From Leptolyngbyaceae cyanobacterium M65_K2018_010 (GTDB taxonomy: Bacteria > Cyanobacteriota > Cyanobacteriia > Phormidesmidales > Phormidesmidaceae): a DNA stretch of 9,196 bases. Of this stretch, positions 1-6,033 are shown one piece after another. The position numbers and the translations under genes are program-made. Below the pieces are notes generated by a model. It saw only the letters and a program-made list of their open reading frames with translations, made no database searches and was not told the origin of the DNA. Position 1 is the first letter of the stretch. Each line of letters begins with the position of its first letter. The stretch spans positions 1 through 9,196 of the forward strand of contig DVEE01000578.1 of NCBI GenBank assembly GCA_015295885.1, given 5' to 3'.

Positions 1-77
1 GGCTGCCGGCTGGCTGGTTAGGGCTCCTAGGCTCTTAGATACCCTGATTTTTAGGGTTGATTCCACTTTCCTCCCTG

Positions 78-671
78 ATGTCTACCCTTTGCTCTATCAT
101 GCAGCGGCGCAGTCTTGTTTACAGTGTGTTGGGGGTGGCGATTGCCGTCCTCCTCATCGCCTTTCCCCTGGCTACCCATAGCCTGGCCCAACGAAGCACC
201 TCAGCCTCTCCCCCGCTCAGGAATCTAGTGCAGGAATTCGACCCGGTGATTATGCCGGAGGCCACTGCCTACTCGGTGTTCACCACCAATCCAGACACCC
301 CCCACCAGGTTTGGTATCGCATTTCTGGGGGCGATGCGCTGTTTCGGCAACGGCTGCGGGTTTTTGTAGAAAACGCCAGCCCTCGCCCCCAAAACCAACT
401 GCCGCCGGAGTCGGCCCTGCGCCAGGAAATTACGACCAATGCCCCGACGGGTTGGTTTGTGTTTCCCTCAGAAACGGGCATCTTCACCTACTATTTTGAT
501 GGGGATCATCGCACAACCCCTAATAGTCCCTGGGAAAATGCCTTTGGCCTCAAAGTCAAACGCACCCGCTTTAGCAATGGCAACCTCTACGAACTGGGTT
601 TTGAAGACCAGGCCAGTCTGGATGACTACAATGACCTAGAACTGCAGGTCGCCATTGTCCAACCTTCCTAG
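78..671 (+). CDS. Putative secreted protein of unknown function
   Basis: I do not recognise this as a characterised family. The N-terminus looks like a Sec signal peptide. Counting from the ATG at 99, it has MQRRS, a hydrophobic core at about residues 6-24, and a likely signal peptidase I site after THSLA (about residue 30). The mature part, about 160 residues, is rich in beta-prone stretches and lacks cysteines or further membrane segments. It ends in GFEDQASLDDYNDLELQV, which resembles the acidic D-D-Y-N-D-L motif found at the end of DUF4114 and related extracellular domains, so calcium binding is possible but unproven. The start is uncertain: TTG 57, ATG 78 and ATG 99 are in frame and none has a clear ribosome binding site. 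ATG 78 is reported as the first ATG; ATG 99 gives the most typical signal peptide. sixA follows 31 bp downstream on the same strand, so co-transcription is possible. Confidence 0.7.
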   Translation: MSTLCSIMQRRSLVYSVLGVAIAVLLIAFPLATHSLAQRSTSASPPLRNLVQEFDPVIMPEATAYSVFTTNPDTPHQVWYRISGGDALFRQRLRVFVENASPRPQNQLPPESALRQEITTNAPTGWFVFPSETGIFTYYFDGDHRTTPNSPWENAFGLKVKRTRFSNGNLYELGFEDQASLDDYNDLELQVAIVQPS

Positions 672-702
672 CCCATGGGGATAGGGTAAAGGCCAGCCGA
701 TC

Positions 703-1212
703 ATGACTAAAACGCTAATTTTCTTCCGCCACGGTAAGTCCGATTGGGAGGCTAGTTTCGACCGCGATCGCGACCGGCCCCTGGCCGAGCGAGGCATCTC
801 GGCCGCCAAAGCCATGGGTAAGCTACTGGCCGCCATGGATAAAGTGCCCGATTTTGCCCTCACCTCCCCAGCCCTAAGGGCAAAAACCACCCTCGAGTTA
901 GCCATCAAGGCCGGGGGCTGGGCCTGCCCGACGGCGATCGCCGAAGACCTCTACGAAGCTGAGGTCGATCAGGTGCTGGAGGTGATTCAGCAGCAGTCCG
1001 ATGACTATGCATCCCTCATGCTGGTCGGCCATGAACCAACCTGGTCGGCCACCATAGCCGCCTTGATGGGGGGCGGTACCCTGCGTGTACCCACCGCCGC
1101 CCTGGCGGCCCTGGAGTTTGAGGTCAGTACCTGGTCGCAGGTCGCTGTGGGAGGGGGAACTTTGCTGTGGTTGCTGCCAGCCAAGCTATTCACCCAGGCC
1201 AAGCTACTATAA
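703..1212 (+). CDS. sixA: Phosphohistidine phosphatase SixA family
   Basis: This 169-residue protein belongs to the histidine phosphatase (phosphoglycerate mutase-like) superfamily. The catalytic RHG triad lies at residues 9-11 in FFRHGKSDW, where His10 would be the phospho-acceptor. A conserved Arg sits in SPALRAKTT (Arg59), and the second catalytic histidine is in VGHEPTW (His110). Length and motif order fit the short SixA branch, whose E. coli member dephosphorylates the histidine phosphotransfer domain of ArcB. The cyanobacterial substrate is unknown to me, so the name reflects family membership. No signal peptide or membrane segment is seen, so it is probably cytosolic. It follows the secreted-protein gene on the same strand. 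Two HIP1 octamers lie inside it (764 and 934). A 6-bp hairpin follows the stop codon directly. Confidence 0.88.
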   Translation: MTKTLIFFRHGKSDWEASFDRDRDRPLAERGISAAKAMGKLLAAMDKVPDFALTSPALRAKTTLELAIKAGGWACPTAIAEDLYEAEVDQVLEVIQQQSDDYASLMLVGHEPTWSATIAALMGGGTLRVPTAALAALEFEVSTWSQVAVGGGTLLWLLPAKLFTQAKLL

Positions 1213-1228
1213 CCCCAGGGCTCTGGGG
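1213..1228. terminator. Possible bidirectional terminator hairpin
   Basis: CCCCAG (1213-1218), a GGCT loop, then CTGGGG (1223-1228) form a perfect 6-bp GC-rich stem in the 20-bp gap between the convergent sixA and MshEN-like genes. There is no run of T on either side, so it is not a canonical intrinsic terminator. The placement is the main argument for a role in ending transcription. Confidence 0.35.
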
Positions 1229-1232
1229 CCCA

Positions 1233-1430
1233 TCAGTCAATCACCCAAAAGCCCTGTTGGCGCCAGACCTGCTCCTGCAAGGCCTGGGACAGTTGCTCCG
1301 CCGAAATTAAGCCCCGGTTCAGCAGTAATTCCCCTAACAACTGAGACGTTTGCGGCTGTATTTGCACCACCTGGGCTAACTCTTGTGGCGAAATGAAGCC
1401 TTGTTTGACCAAAATTTGTCCGAGTTGCAT
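1233..1430 (-). CDS. Small free-standing MshEN-like (GspE/PilB N-terminal type) protein
   Basis: This 65-residue protein consists almost entirely of two copies of one motif. Residues 3-25 begin LGQILVKQGFIS and end in Q. Residues 32-54 begin LGELLLNRGLIS and end in ALQEQ. The pattern LGxxLxxxGxIxxxxLxxxxxxQ with a 29-residue period is that of MshEN, the N-terminal domain of type II secretion and type IV pilus ATPases, which binds cyclic-di-GMP in several proteins. The leading Arg of the classical motif is absent in both copies (Gln2 and Leu31 instead), so nucleotide binding is only an inference. No ATPase domain follows; the protein ends WRQQGFWVID. The frame is open further upstream to 1511, but ATG 1430 is preceded by AGGAG at 1440-1444 with 9-nt spacing, and homology starts here. 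It is divergent from the helicase gene. Confidence 0.75.
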   Translation of the reverse strand: MQLGQILVKQGFISPQELAQVVQIQPQTSQLLGELLLNRGLISAEQLSQALQEQVWRQQGFWVID

Positions 1431-1439
1431 GGTGATGAT

Positions 1440-1444
1440 CTCCT
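1440..1444 (-). promoter_or_regulatory. Ribosome binding site that sets the MshEN-like gene start
   Basis: On the minus strand this reads AGGAG, 9 nt before ATG 1430. It argues against the longer reading frame that begins at 1511, whose extra 27 residues show no motif resemblance. Confidence 0.6.
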
Positions 1445-1544
1445 GAGGGTGATGGGTAGGGACAGCTAATCCCTTCAATCCCATGTTCTCTGGTTCCGGA
1501 CTAAACGGCACTATGCTAGGAGATAGAACACCTGTTCCCGATCC

Positions 1545-2858
1545 ATGGCCCGGCCTAACCTAACCCCTAAACCTTCCCGTAGGAGGGCCCTGGCCCTTAC
1601 CGCAGAGCAGCGGGTGGCCCTGGATGCCCTGGATGCCTTTGTGCAAGGTGAAGAGAAACTATTTTTGCTCACCGGCTACGCCGGCACCGGTAAAACCACC
1701 CTGCTGCAGATTTTCATCCAAGCCCTGAGGGATCGGGGCGACCAACGGACCATTGTGCTAACGGCCTTTAGCAACAAGGCCACCAAGGTTCTAGCCTCGA
1801 TGGCGGCTCAGTGGCGGCTGGAGGTGGACACCATGACCTGTTGCAAGTTGCTGGGGCTACGCCCAGTGATCAACGAAGAGGATGGCAAACAGGTGTTCCA
1901 GCCCGATCGCAAGCAGGGAAGCCAGTTTGATCGCTACCGCCTGGTGATTGTCGATGAATGTTCCATGGTCAATGGGGAATTATGGGGCCTCCTGGTCAAT
2001 GCGGTCTCGAACCTGTATCACCAGACCCAAATTCTCTTTGTTGGCGATCCGGCCCAGCTGCCACCGGTGAATGAGCCCGAGTCGGCCTGTTTTACTCAGA
2101 TTCACCACCGGGCGGAACTCACGGAGGTGGTGCGTTACGGCGGTGCGATCGGGGTGATTGCCGAAGACATTCGCCGGAATTTAGATCGGGATGGCTGGCC
2201 CCGGTTCCGCCATGACACCAACCCCGATAAAACCGAGGGGTGTTTTGTGTTACCCCGACCAGCCTGGGAGACCTTGCTGATTCGAGCCTTCACCAGTCCG
2301 GCTTACCAGCAAAACCCCGATCAGGTGCGAGCCCTGGCCTATACTAATCGCCGCGTGGCCCAGCTCAACCAGACCATCCGTAAGGCCATCTACGGTCCCA
2401 ACGCCCAGCGATTTGTGCTGGGGGAACGGCTGATTGCCATCAATCCCTGCCTCGACGATGAAACCCTTGTGCTACCGACCTCGGCCGAGTGCGAAGTGCT
2501 CCAGGTTGCCCGGGGTCGAGAGGGCGAATGGCCGATTTGGATTTTAGAGGTGGAAACCGAGGAAGGAGACTTTAAGACCCTGCGGGTCCTCCACGAGGCA
2601 GGCCAGGGGGAGTTCAACGCCAGGTTGAGTTTTTTAGCCCAGGAAAAACGATGGATGGAATTTTGGGATTTCAAGCAGCGATTTCACCATGTGGACTATG
2701 CCTATAGCCTGACCATCCACAAAAGTCAGGGCTCTACCTTTCAGGATGTGTTTGTCGATGTGCCCTCCATGCGGGTCAACCCCAATGTGGTGGAGCGCAA
2801 CCAACTGTGCTACGTAGCCTTTACCCGGGCCGCTAATCGCCTCTTTATTTACCAGTAG
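1545..2858 (+). CDS. Dda/RecD-like superfamily 1 DNA helicase (ATP-dependent)
   Basis: This 437-residue protein has the motif series of an SF1B (RecD/Dda/Pif1-like) helicase, likely 5'-to-3' on single-stranded DNA. Walker A GYAGTGKT spans residues 44-51. Motif Ia LTAFSNKATKVL is at about 72-83. The Walker B motif VIVDECSM is at 134-141 and motif III FVGDPAQLPPV at 165-175. TEVVRYGG (193-200) has the conserved Arg. ALAYTNRR lies at 263-270. Motif V LTIHKSQGSTF (389-399) and motif VI CYVAFTRAANRLFIYQ complete the UvrD_C_2-type end. The length is close to phage T4 Dda and much shorter than full RecD2, which has extra N-terminal domains, so it is a compact stand-alone motor. A partner or pathway cannot be read from context. 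ATG 1545 is the only ATG downstream of the in-frame stop at 1524. An AGGAG at 1519-1523 lies about 21 nt upstream, too far for a normal ribosome binding site. Confidence 0.9.
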   Translation: MARPNLTPKPSRRRALALTAEQRVALDALDAFVQGEEKLFLLTGYAGTGKTTLLQIFIQALRDRGDQRTIVLTAFSNKATKVLASMAAQWRLEVDTMTCCKLLGLRPVINEEDGKQVFQPDRKQGSQFDRYRLVIVDECSMVNGELWGLLVNAVSNLYHQTQILFVGDPAQLPPVNEPESACFTQIHHRAELTEVVRYGGAIGVIAEDIRRNLDRDGWPRFRHDTNPDKTEGCFVLPRPAWETLLIRAFTSPAYQQNPDQVRALAYTNRRVAQLNQTIRKAIYGPNAQRFVLGERLIAINPCLDDETLVLPTSAECEVLQVARGREGEWPIWILEVETEEGDFKTLRVLHEAGQGEFNARLSFLAQEKRWMEFWDFKQRFHHVDYAYSLTIHKSQGSTFQDVFVDVPSMRVNPNVVERNQLCYVAFTRAANRLFIYQ

Positions 2859-2890
2859 CAATGGGTCCTAAAGCCACTACCCTGCCCCCA

Positions 2891-3376
2891 TCAGGTCGGT
2901 GGCCGGCCCAAGCCCGGCTTCAGCAGCATACCCCACAGGGCATTATAGGGGTGTACCCCCGGCGTCGGGTGCCCCTGCCCTGACAGAGGGCGATGGTCAT
3001 TAGCCCACTGAAAAATGGACCCCTCCAGGTTATACACCTGGGTAAATCCCTGGGCCTGCAACTGAGCGACCAACCGAGCAGAACGATACCCCACCGAGCA
3101 GTAAGCCACCATGGGCTGGAGTCCCTCTAGGGCCATTGCCTGAAAGGCCGCCAGGTCAGGGCAATGGCGTGCCCCGGGCAGATGACTGACGGCAAACTCT
3201 TCGGCACTCCGCACATCCAGCAAGACTGGGGTCGGCGCCGGGCCTTCCCTAAGCCAGGTGGCTAATTGTTGGGTAGTCAGGCCCGGCACCCCTGGAAAGG
3301 AGCGCCGGATCCACCGGTAAACTCCCCACCAGAGTACGTTTCGCCAGGGTTGAGTAAGATAGTGGGTAATGGTCAT
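2891..3376 (-). CDS. Rhodanese-domain protein (single domain)
   Basis: This 161-residue protein has one rhodanese fold. Residues 51-70 contain LLDVRSAEEFAVSHLPGAR, the usual DVR...E(F/Y)...H(I/L)PGA signature. The active-site loop CSVGYRS begins at Cys93, the likely persulfide-carrying residue, with Gly96, Arg98 and Ser99 matching CxxGxRS. YNLEGSIFQWAND (115-127) is the conserved segment after the loop. A 30-residue lead, rich in Trp and Arg (WRNVLWWGVYRWIRRSF), could be amphipathic and touch a membrane; this is inference. A tail (VHPYNALWGMLLKPGL) extends past the domain. An intact active-site loop argues for real sulfur-transfer or thiosulfate/polysulfide chemistry, but the substrate is unknown. 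It is convergent with the helicase gene (32-bp gap) and divergent from the DUF547 gene (44 bp between starts), so the two divergent promoters must be compressed or overlapping. Confidence 0.88.
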   Translation of the reverse strand: MTITHYLTQPWRNVLWWGVYRWIRRSFPGVPGLTTQQLATWLREGPAPTPVLLDVRSAEEFAVSHLPGARHCPDLAAFQAMALEGLQPMVAYCSVGYRSARLVAQLQAQGFTQVYNLEGSIFQWANDHRPLSGQGHPTPGVHPYNALWGMLLKPGLGRPPT

Positions 3377-3420
3377 GGATTAATGCTTCACCCCACCTTT
3401 TCGCCGGGCAGGTGTGCTGG

Positions 3421-4113
3421 ATGTTGAACTTCACCCCCTGGGATTCTATGCTACAGGCCTACGTTAACGACCAGGGCCAGGTCGATTATGGTCGTTGGCA
3501 GCAGGAGGGCACCCAACCCCTCAATGATTGGCTCAATTCCCTCCGCCCTGTAGCCAGGGCAGAGTTAACCCCGGAAGAGCATCTGGCTCTGTTGATCAAC
3601 CTCTACAATGCTCTCACCATTCAGCAGGTGTTAGCCCGGTACCCTATGGCATCCATTCGGCCGCAAATTTTGGGTCTCCCTAACTGGCTGGCCTTTCTGC
3701 GTTTTTTTAGTCGTCCGGTTTACACTCTGGGCGGCGAATCCCTCAGCCTGAACAAAATAGAGCATCAGCAACTCAGGCGCCGGTTTCAAGAACCGCGCAT
3801 TCACTTTGCCCTGGTCTGCGCCGCCGTGGGCTGCCCCATTCTCCGCAATGAGGCCTATCTGCCTGATATTGTGGAGGCCCAACTGGATACCGATGCCCAA
3901 CGGTTTATGAATAACCCCGAGAAGGTGCGTTACGAGGCGGAGATGGGCGCACTCTATTGCAGCCCCATTTTGAAGTGGTACGAGAAGGATTTTTTGCAGG
4001 TGGCCCCCTCCATCCCCGCCTACGTGGGTCAGTATTTGCCGACTGTGCCTAAAACAGCCGAAGTTCGCTATTTACCCTACGACTGGAGCTTGAATCAGCG
4101 AATTTCCTCGTAG
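3421..4113 (+). CDS. DUF547 domain-containing protein
   Basis: This 230-residue protein matches the DUF547 pattern. W-x-x-M-L-x-A-Y-V followed by GQVDY is at about residues 7-23. LLINLYNALTI is at 57-67. SLSLNKIEH is at 108-115, PRIHFALVCAAVGCPIL at 125-141 and VRYLPYDWSLN at 215-225. Conserved Asn, His and Cys residues are present, but the family has no settled biochemical function. Some plant members are fused to other domains. No signal peptide or membrane segment is visible. GTG 3412 is in frame, but ATG 3421 is preferred because AGGTG at 3410-3414 sits 6 nt upstream. The 3' end overlaps the tail of the glycosyltransferase gene by 19 bp in a convergent arrangement. Confidence 0.88.
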   Translation: MLNFTPWDSMLQAYVNDQGQVDYGRWQQEGTQPLNDWLNSLRPVARAELTPEEHLALLINLYNALTIQQVLARYPMASIRPQILGLPNWLAFLRFFSRPVYTLGGESLSLNKIEHQQLRRRFQEPRIHFALVCAAVGCPILRNEAYLPDIVEAQLDTDAQRFMNNPEKVRYEAEMGALYCSPILKWYEKDFLQVAPSIPAYVGQYLPTVPKTAEVRYLPYDWSLNQRISS

Positions 4114-4844
4114 AAGCCCTTGACGATGGGGGCAGGTACTCCCAGGCTCCACAGCAGACCTACCAGAATGTAGATCAGGTGGGCTTTGAGGGGCCCTAGG
4201 GCGGCCACCCGCCGATCGGAGCACTGCACCACGCGATTAATCTGGCGAATGCGTCCAAACCGGCAAAGCTTCAGACATAGGTCGGCTTCTTCCATGATGG
4301 GCAGCTCCGCATCGTAGCCACCGCAGGCCTCAAAGTCGCTGCGACGGCAAAACATCACTTGGTCGCCAAACAGTAACCTCAGCCCTTGACCAAAGAATAG
4401 GTGGGGGCGGAACAGCAACGGGGCATAGTAGGTTTTGAGGGTATTGTGCAAGGTGACGCCCCAGCGGGTCGTACGAGGGCCAGCCATGAGGGAAATAAAC
4501 CCACCGCAGGCCGTGCCCCGATCGGCCAGGGTGGTTTGCATCAGCGTAATCAGATCGTCCGGTACCAGGGTATCGGCGTGGAGGAAGCAGAGAATGTCGC
4601 CGCTGGCCCGGGCCGCCCCCAGGTTCATTTGTATGGCGCGTCCAGGCACCTGGGAAGACACCACGGTCAGCGGTAAGGACAGTTGCTGGGCCAGGCTTTG
4701 GGCGATCGCCACGGTTTCATCGGTGCTGCCACCATCCACCAACCAAATTTCCTCAGGGGCAGGGTCAAGCCCCCGTAGCCCTCGCAACGTCCGCCCTAGA
4801 CAGCGGGCCTCGTTCCAGGTAGGAATGATGATGGAGACATCCAT
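4095..4844 (-). CDS. Family-2 glycosyltransferase, TIGR04283 type
   Basis: This 249-residue GT-A fold enzyme starts MDVSIIIPTWNEA, as family GT2 proteins do. Nucleotide-sugar binding features follow: WLVDGGSTDET (34-44), PGRAIQMNLGA (67-77) and FLHADTLVPDD (87-97), whose HAD replaces the usual DxD. GDQVMFCRR (160-168) and PIMEEADLCLKL (182-193) match the TIGR04283 group, often annotated as rSAM/selenodomain-associated transferase 2. A hydrophobic segment at about 223-240 near the C-terminus may anchor it to the membrane. Donor and acceptor are unknown. In-frame ATGs exist at 4871 and 4859, but ATG 4844 has GAGG at 4851-4854 with 6-nt spacing and starts exactly at the family's N-terminus. It is divergent from the methyltransferase, with 13 bp between start codons, and convergent with the DUF547 gene. 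Confidence 0.88.
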   Translation of the reverse strand: MDVSIIIPTWNEARCLGRTLRGLRGLDPAPEEIWLVDGGSTDETVAIAQSLAQQLSLPLTVVSSQVPGRAIQMNLGAARASGDILCFLHADTLVPDDLITLMQTTLADRGTACGGFISLMAGPRTTRWGVTLHNTLKTYYAPLLFRPHLFFGQGLRLLFGDQVMFCRRSDFEACGGYDAELPIMEEADLCLKLCRFGRIRQINRVVQCSDRRVAALGPLKAHLIYILVGLLWSLGVPAPIVKGFYEEIR

Positions 4845-4857
4845 AGCCGGCCTCGCC

Positions 4858-5595
4858 ATGATCCGTAACAATTTGGCATTTTACGACCAGCAGGCTCGCC
4901 GTTGGTGGCAAGAGGACGCCCTGTTTGCCCCTCTGCAGCGGCTCAATCCCCTGCGGTTTGAGTACTTTGACCGGGTGGTGCCCGCCTGGGCCGGGAGCAA
5001 AGTGCTGGATGTGGGCTGTGGCGGCGGCTTTACCTGCGAGTTTTTAGCCCAGCGGGGGGCCCAGGTTTGGGGAATTGATCCCTCGGTGGCCTGTATTGAG
5101 GCCGCTAGAACCCACGCGACTCAAGCGGGGTTCTCGATTCATTATCACCAGGGCACAGCTGAAGCCCTGCCCTTTGCAGACCACAGTTTTGATCGGGTGG
5201 TTTGTGTGGATGTGCTAGAGCATGTGGCTGACCCTCAGCAGGCGGTGACTGAAATGGCCCGGGTGCTAAAGCCCGGCGGTGTCTTTTGCTTTGATACCCT
5301 AAACCGAACTGGGCGATCGCGCCTGATCATGATTTGGCTCTTGGAGGATCTGCTGCGCCAAATTCCCCGTGGCCTTCACAATTGGTCGCAATTTTTAACC
5401 CCGTCAGAACTGACCCAAATGCTGCTCCAGAGCGGCTTGGAGGACATTCACCTGGCTGGCTTTAATTTGTTTGGGAGCACCCTTGCCGAGCATTGGGCCA
5501 CCTACTGGTACTACCAGACCACCGGACAATTCCGCGTCCGCTTTGATGACGATACCCGGGTCATGTACATTGGCACCGCGGTTAAGGGCCGTTAA
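4858..5595 (+). CDS. Class I SAM-dependent methyltransferase, UbiG-like
   Basis: This 245-residue protein has a Rossmann-fold methyltransferase core. SAM motif I is VLDVGCGGGFTCEFLA (49-64), followed by the acidic strand end WGIDPS (71-76). AEALPFADHSFDRVVCVDVLEH spans 101-122 in two motifs, and RVLKPGGVFCFDTLNR is at 135-150. The N-terminus, NNLAFYDQQARRWWQEDA then LNPLRFEYFDR, is the lead typical of UbiG-type O-methyltransferases. Cyanobacteria make plastoquinone, not ubiquinone, so the UbiG name should be read as fold-level similarity; a prenyl-quinone or other small hydrophobic acceptor is plausible but unproven. The frame is open far upstream, but that part is antisense to the glycosyltransferase. 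ATG 4858 fits the family start. ATG 4831, with AGGA 6 nt before it, is an alternative that would overlap the divergent gene. Confidence 0.85.
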   Translation: MIRNNLAFYDQQARRWWQEDALFAPLQRLNPLRFEYFDRVVPAWAGSKVLDVGCGGGFTCEFLAQRGAQVWGIDPSVACIEAARTHATQAGFSIHYHQGTAEALPFADHSFDRVVCVDVLEHVADPQQAVTEMARVLKPGGVFCFDTLNRTGRSRLIMIWLLEDLLRQIPRGLHNWSQFLTPSELTQMLLQSGLEDIHLAGFNLFGSTLAEHWATYWYYQTTGQFRVRFDDDTRVMYIGTAVKGR

Positions 5596-5624
5596 GCCCC
5601 CACTCTCTCGCCCAAAGACAACCC

Positions 5625-5957
5625 CTACAAAATTCGAGTCAGGGCCGAGATTTTAGAGACCTTTTCTGGATCGAGGCCGGCCAACTCGTCGAGACTGAGC
5701 CATCCCTCTTTCACCAAGCTGGAGAAGACAAAGATCAGCGCTGACTCGCGATCGTCGTATTTACCATCAAGCTCATGCCGTCTGGCACTTAAAAAGTCGT
5801 GTAGTTGCCAGATATCATCCATGGTGTTGAGGCTACTGGCACGGTCACGAACCACCCTGACCAGGGTATCGATTTCACGCCTGTAAGCCTTAGAAAAGGC
5901 TAGCTTAGCCACAGCCATTTCTTCCGCTGACCATTGGAACTCGGTTGTCTTCGCCAT
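5625..5957 (-). CDS. frp: Fluorescence recovery protein (FRP)
   Basis: FRP binds the C-terminal domain of photoactivated orange carotenoid protein, helps detach it from the phycobilisome and speeds its return to the orange state, restoring antenna fluorescence. Started at ATG 5957 the protein is 110 residues, the size of the functional Synechocystis form. The signature DDIWQLHDFLSARRHELDGK lies at 47-66, followed by YDDR at 67-70. Trp50, His53, Asp54, Arg60 and Lys102 fall at exactly the positions I recall as functionally important in Synechocystis FRP. The helical C-terminal part (LVKEGWLSLDELAGLDPEKV) is also intact. A GTG at 5966 is in frame; no clear ribosome binding site supports either start. 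It lies downstream of the ocp remnant on the same strand, the usual ocp-frp order, with the inverted-repeat element and 43 bp between. Any promoter upstream in an ocp operon is now separated from frp by the element. Confidence 0.93.
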   Translation of the reverse strand: MAKTTEFQWSAEEMAVAKLAFSKAYRREIDTLVRVVRDRASSLNTMDDIWQLHDFLSARRHELDGKYDDRESALIFVFSSLVKEGWLSLDELAGLDPEKVSKISALTRIL

Positions 5958-6000
5958 TGAAATCACGACAATATCGATGTACTAAATAGGTTTTGATTAA

Positions 6001-6011
6001 AGGGCACCTCG
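6001..6011 (+). repeat. Left terminal inverted repeat of the element
   Basis: AGGGCACCTCG, the perfect inverse of the sequence at 6091-6101; TAA lies immediately outside. Confidence 0.75.
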
Positions 6012-6033
6012 AAAAATTCAGATTTTCGTGAGA

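Noticed and set aside
636..908. 90-residue minus-strand frame across the start of sixA
   Set aside because: It is antisense to the catalytic RHG region of sixA, with no motif of its own.
1512..1517. TATGCT as a -10 box for the helicase gene
   Set aside because: Only four of six bases match, and no acceptable -35 box lies 16-18 bp upstream.
4435..4857. Long plus-strand extension of the methyltransferase frame (total 386 codons)
   Set aside because: The first 141 codons are antisense to the glycosyltransferase and show no family resemblance; UbiG-like homology starts at ATG 4858.
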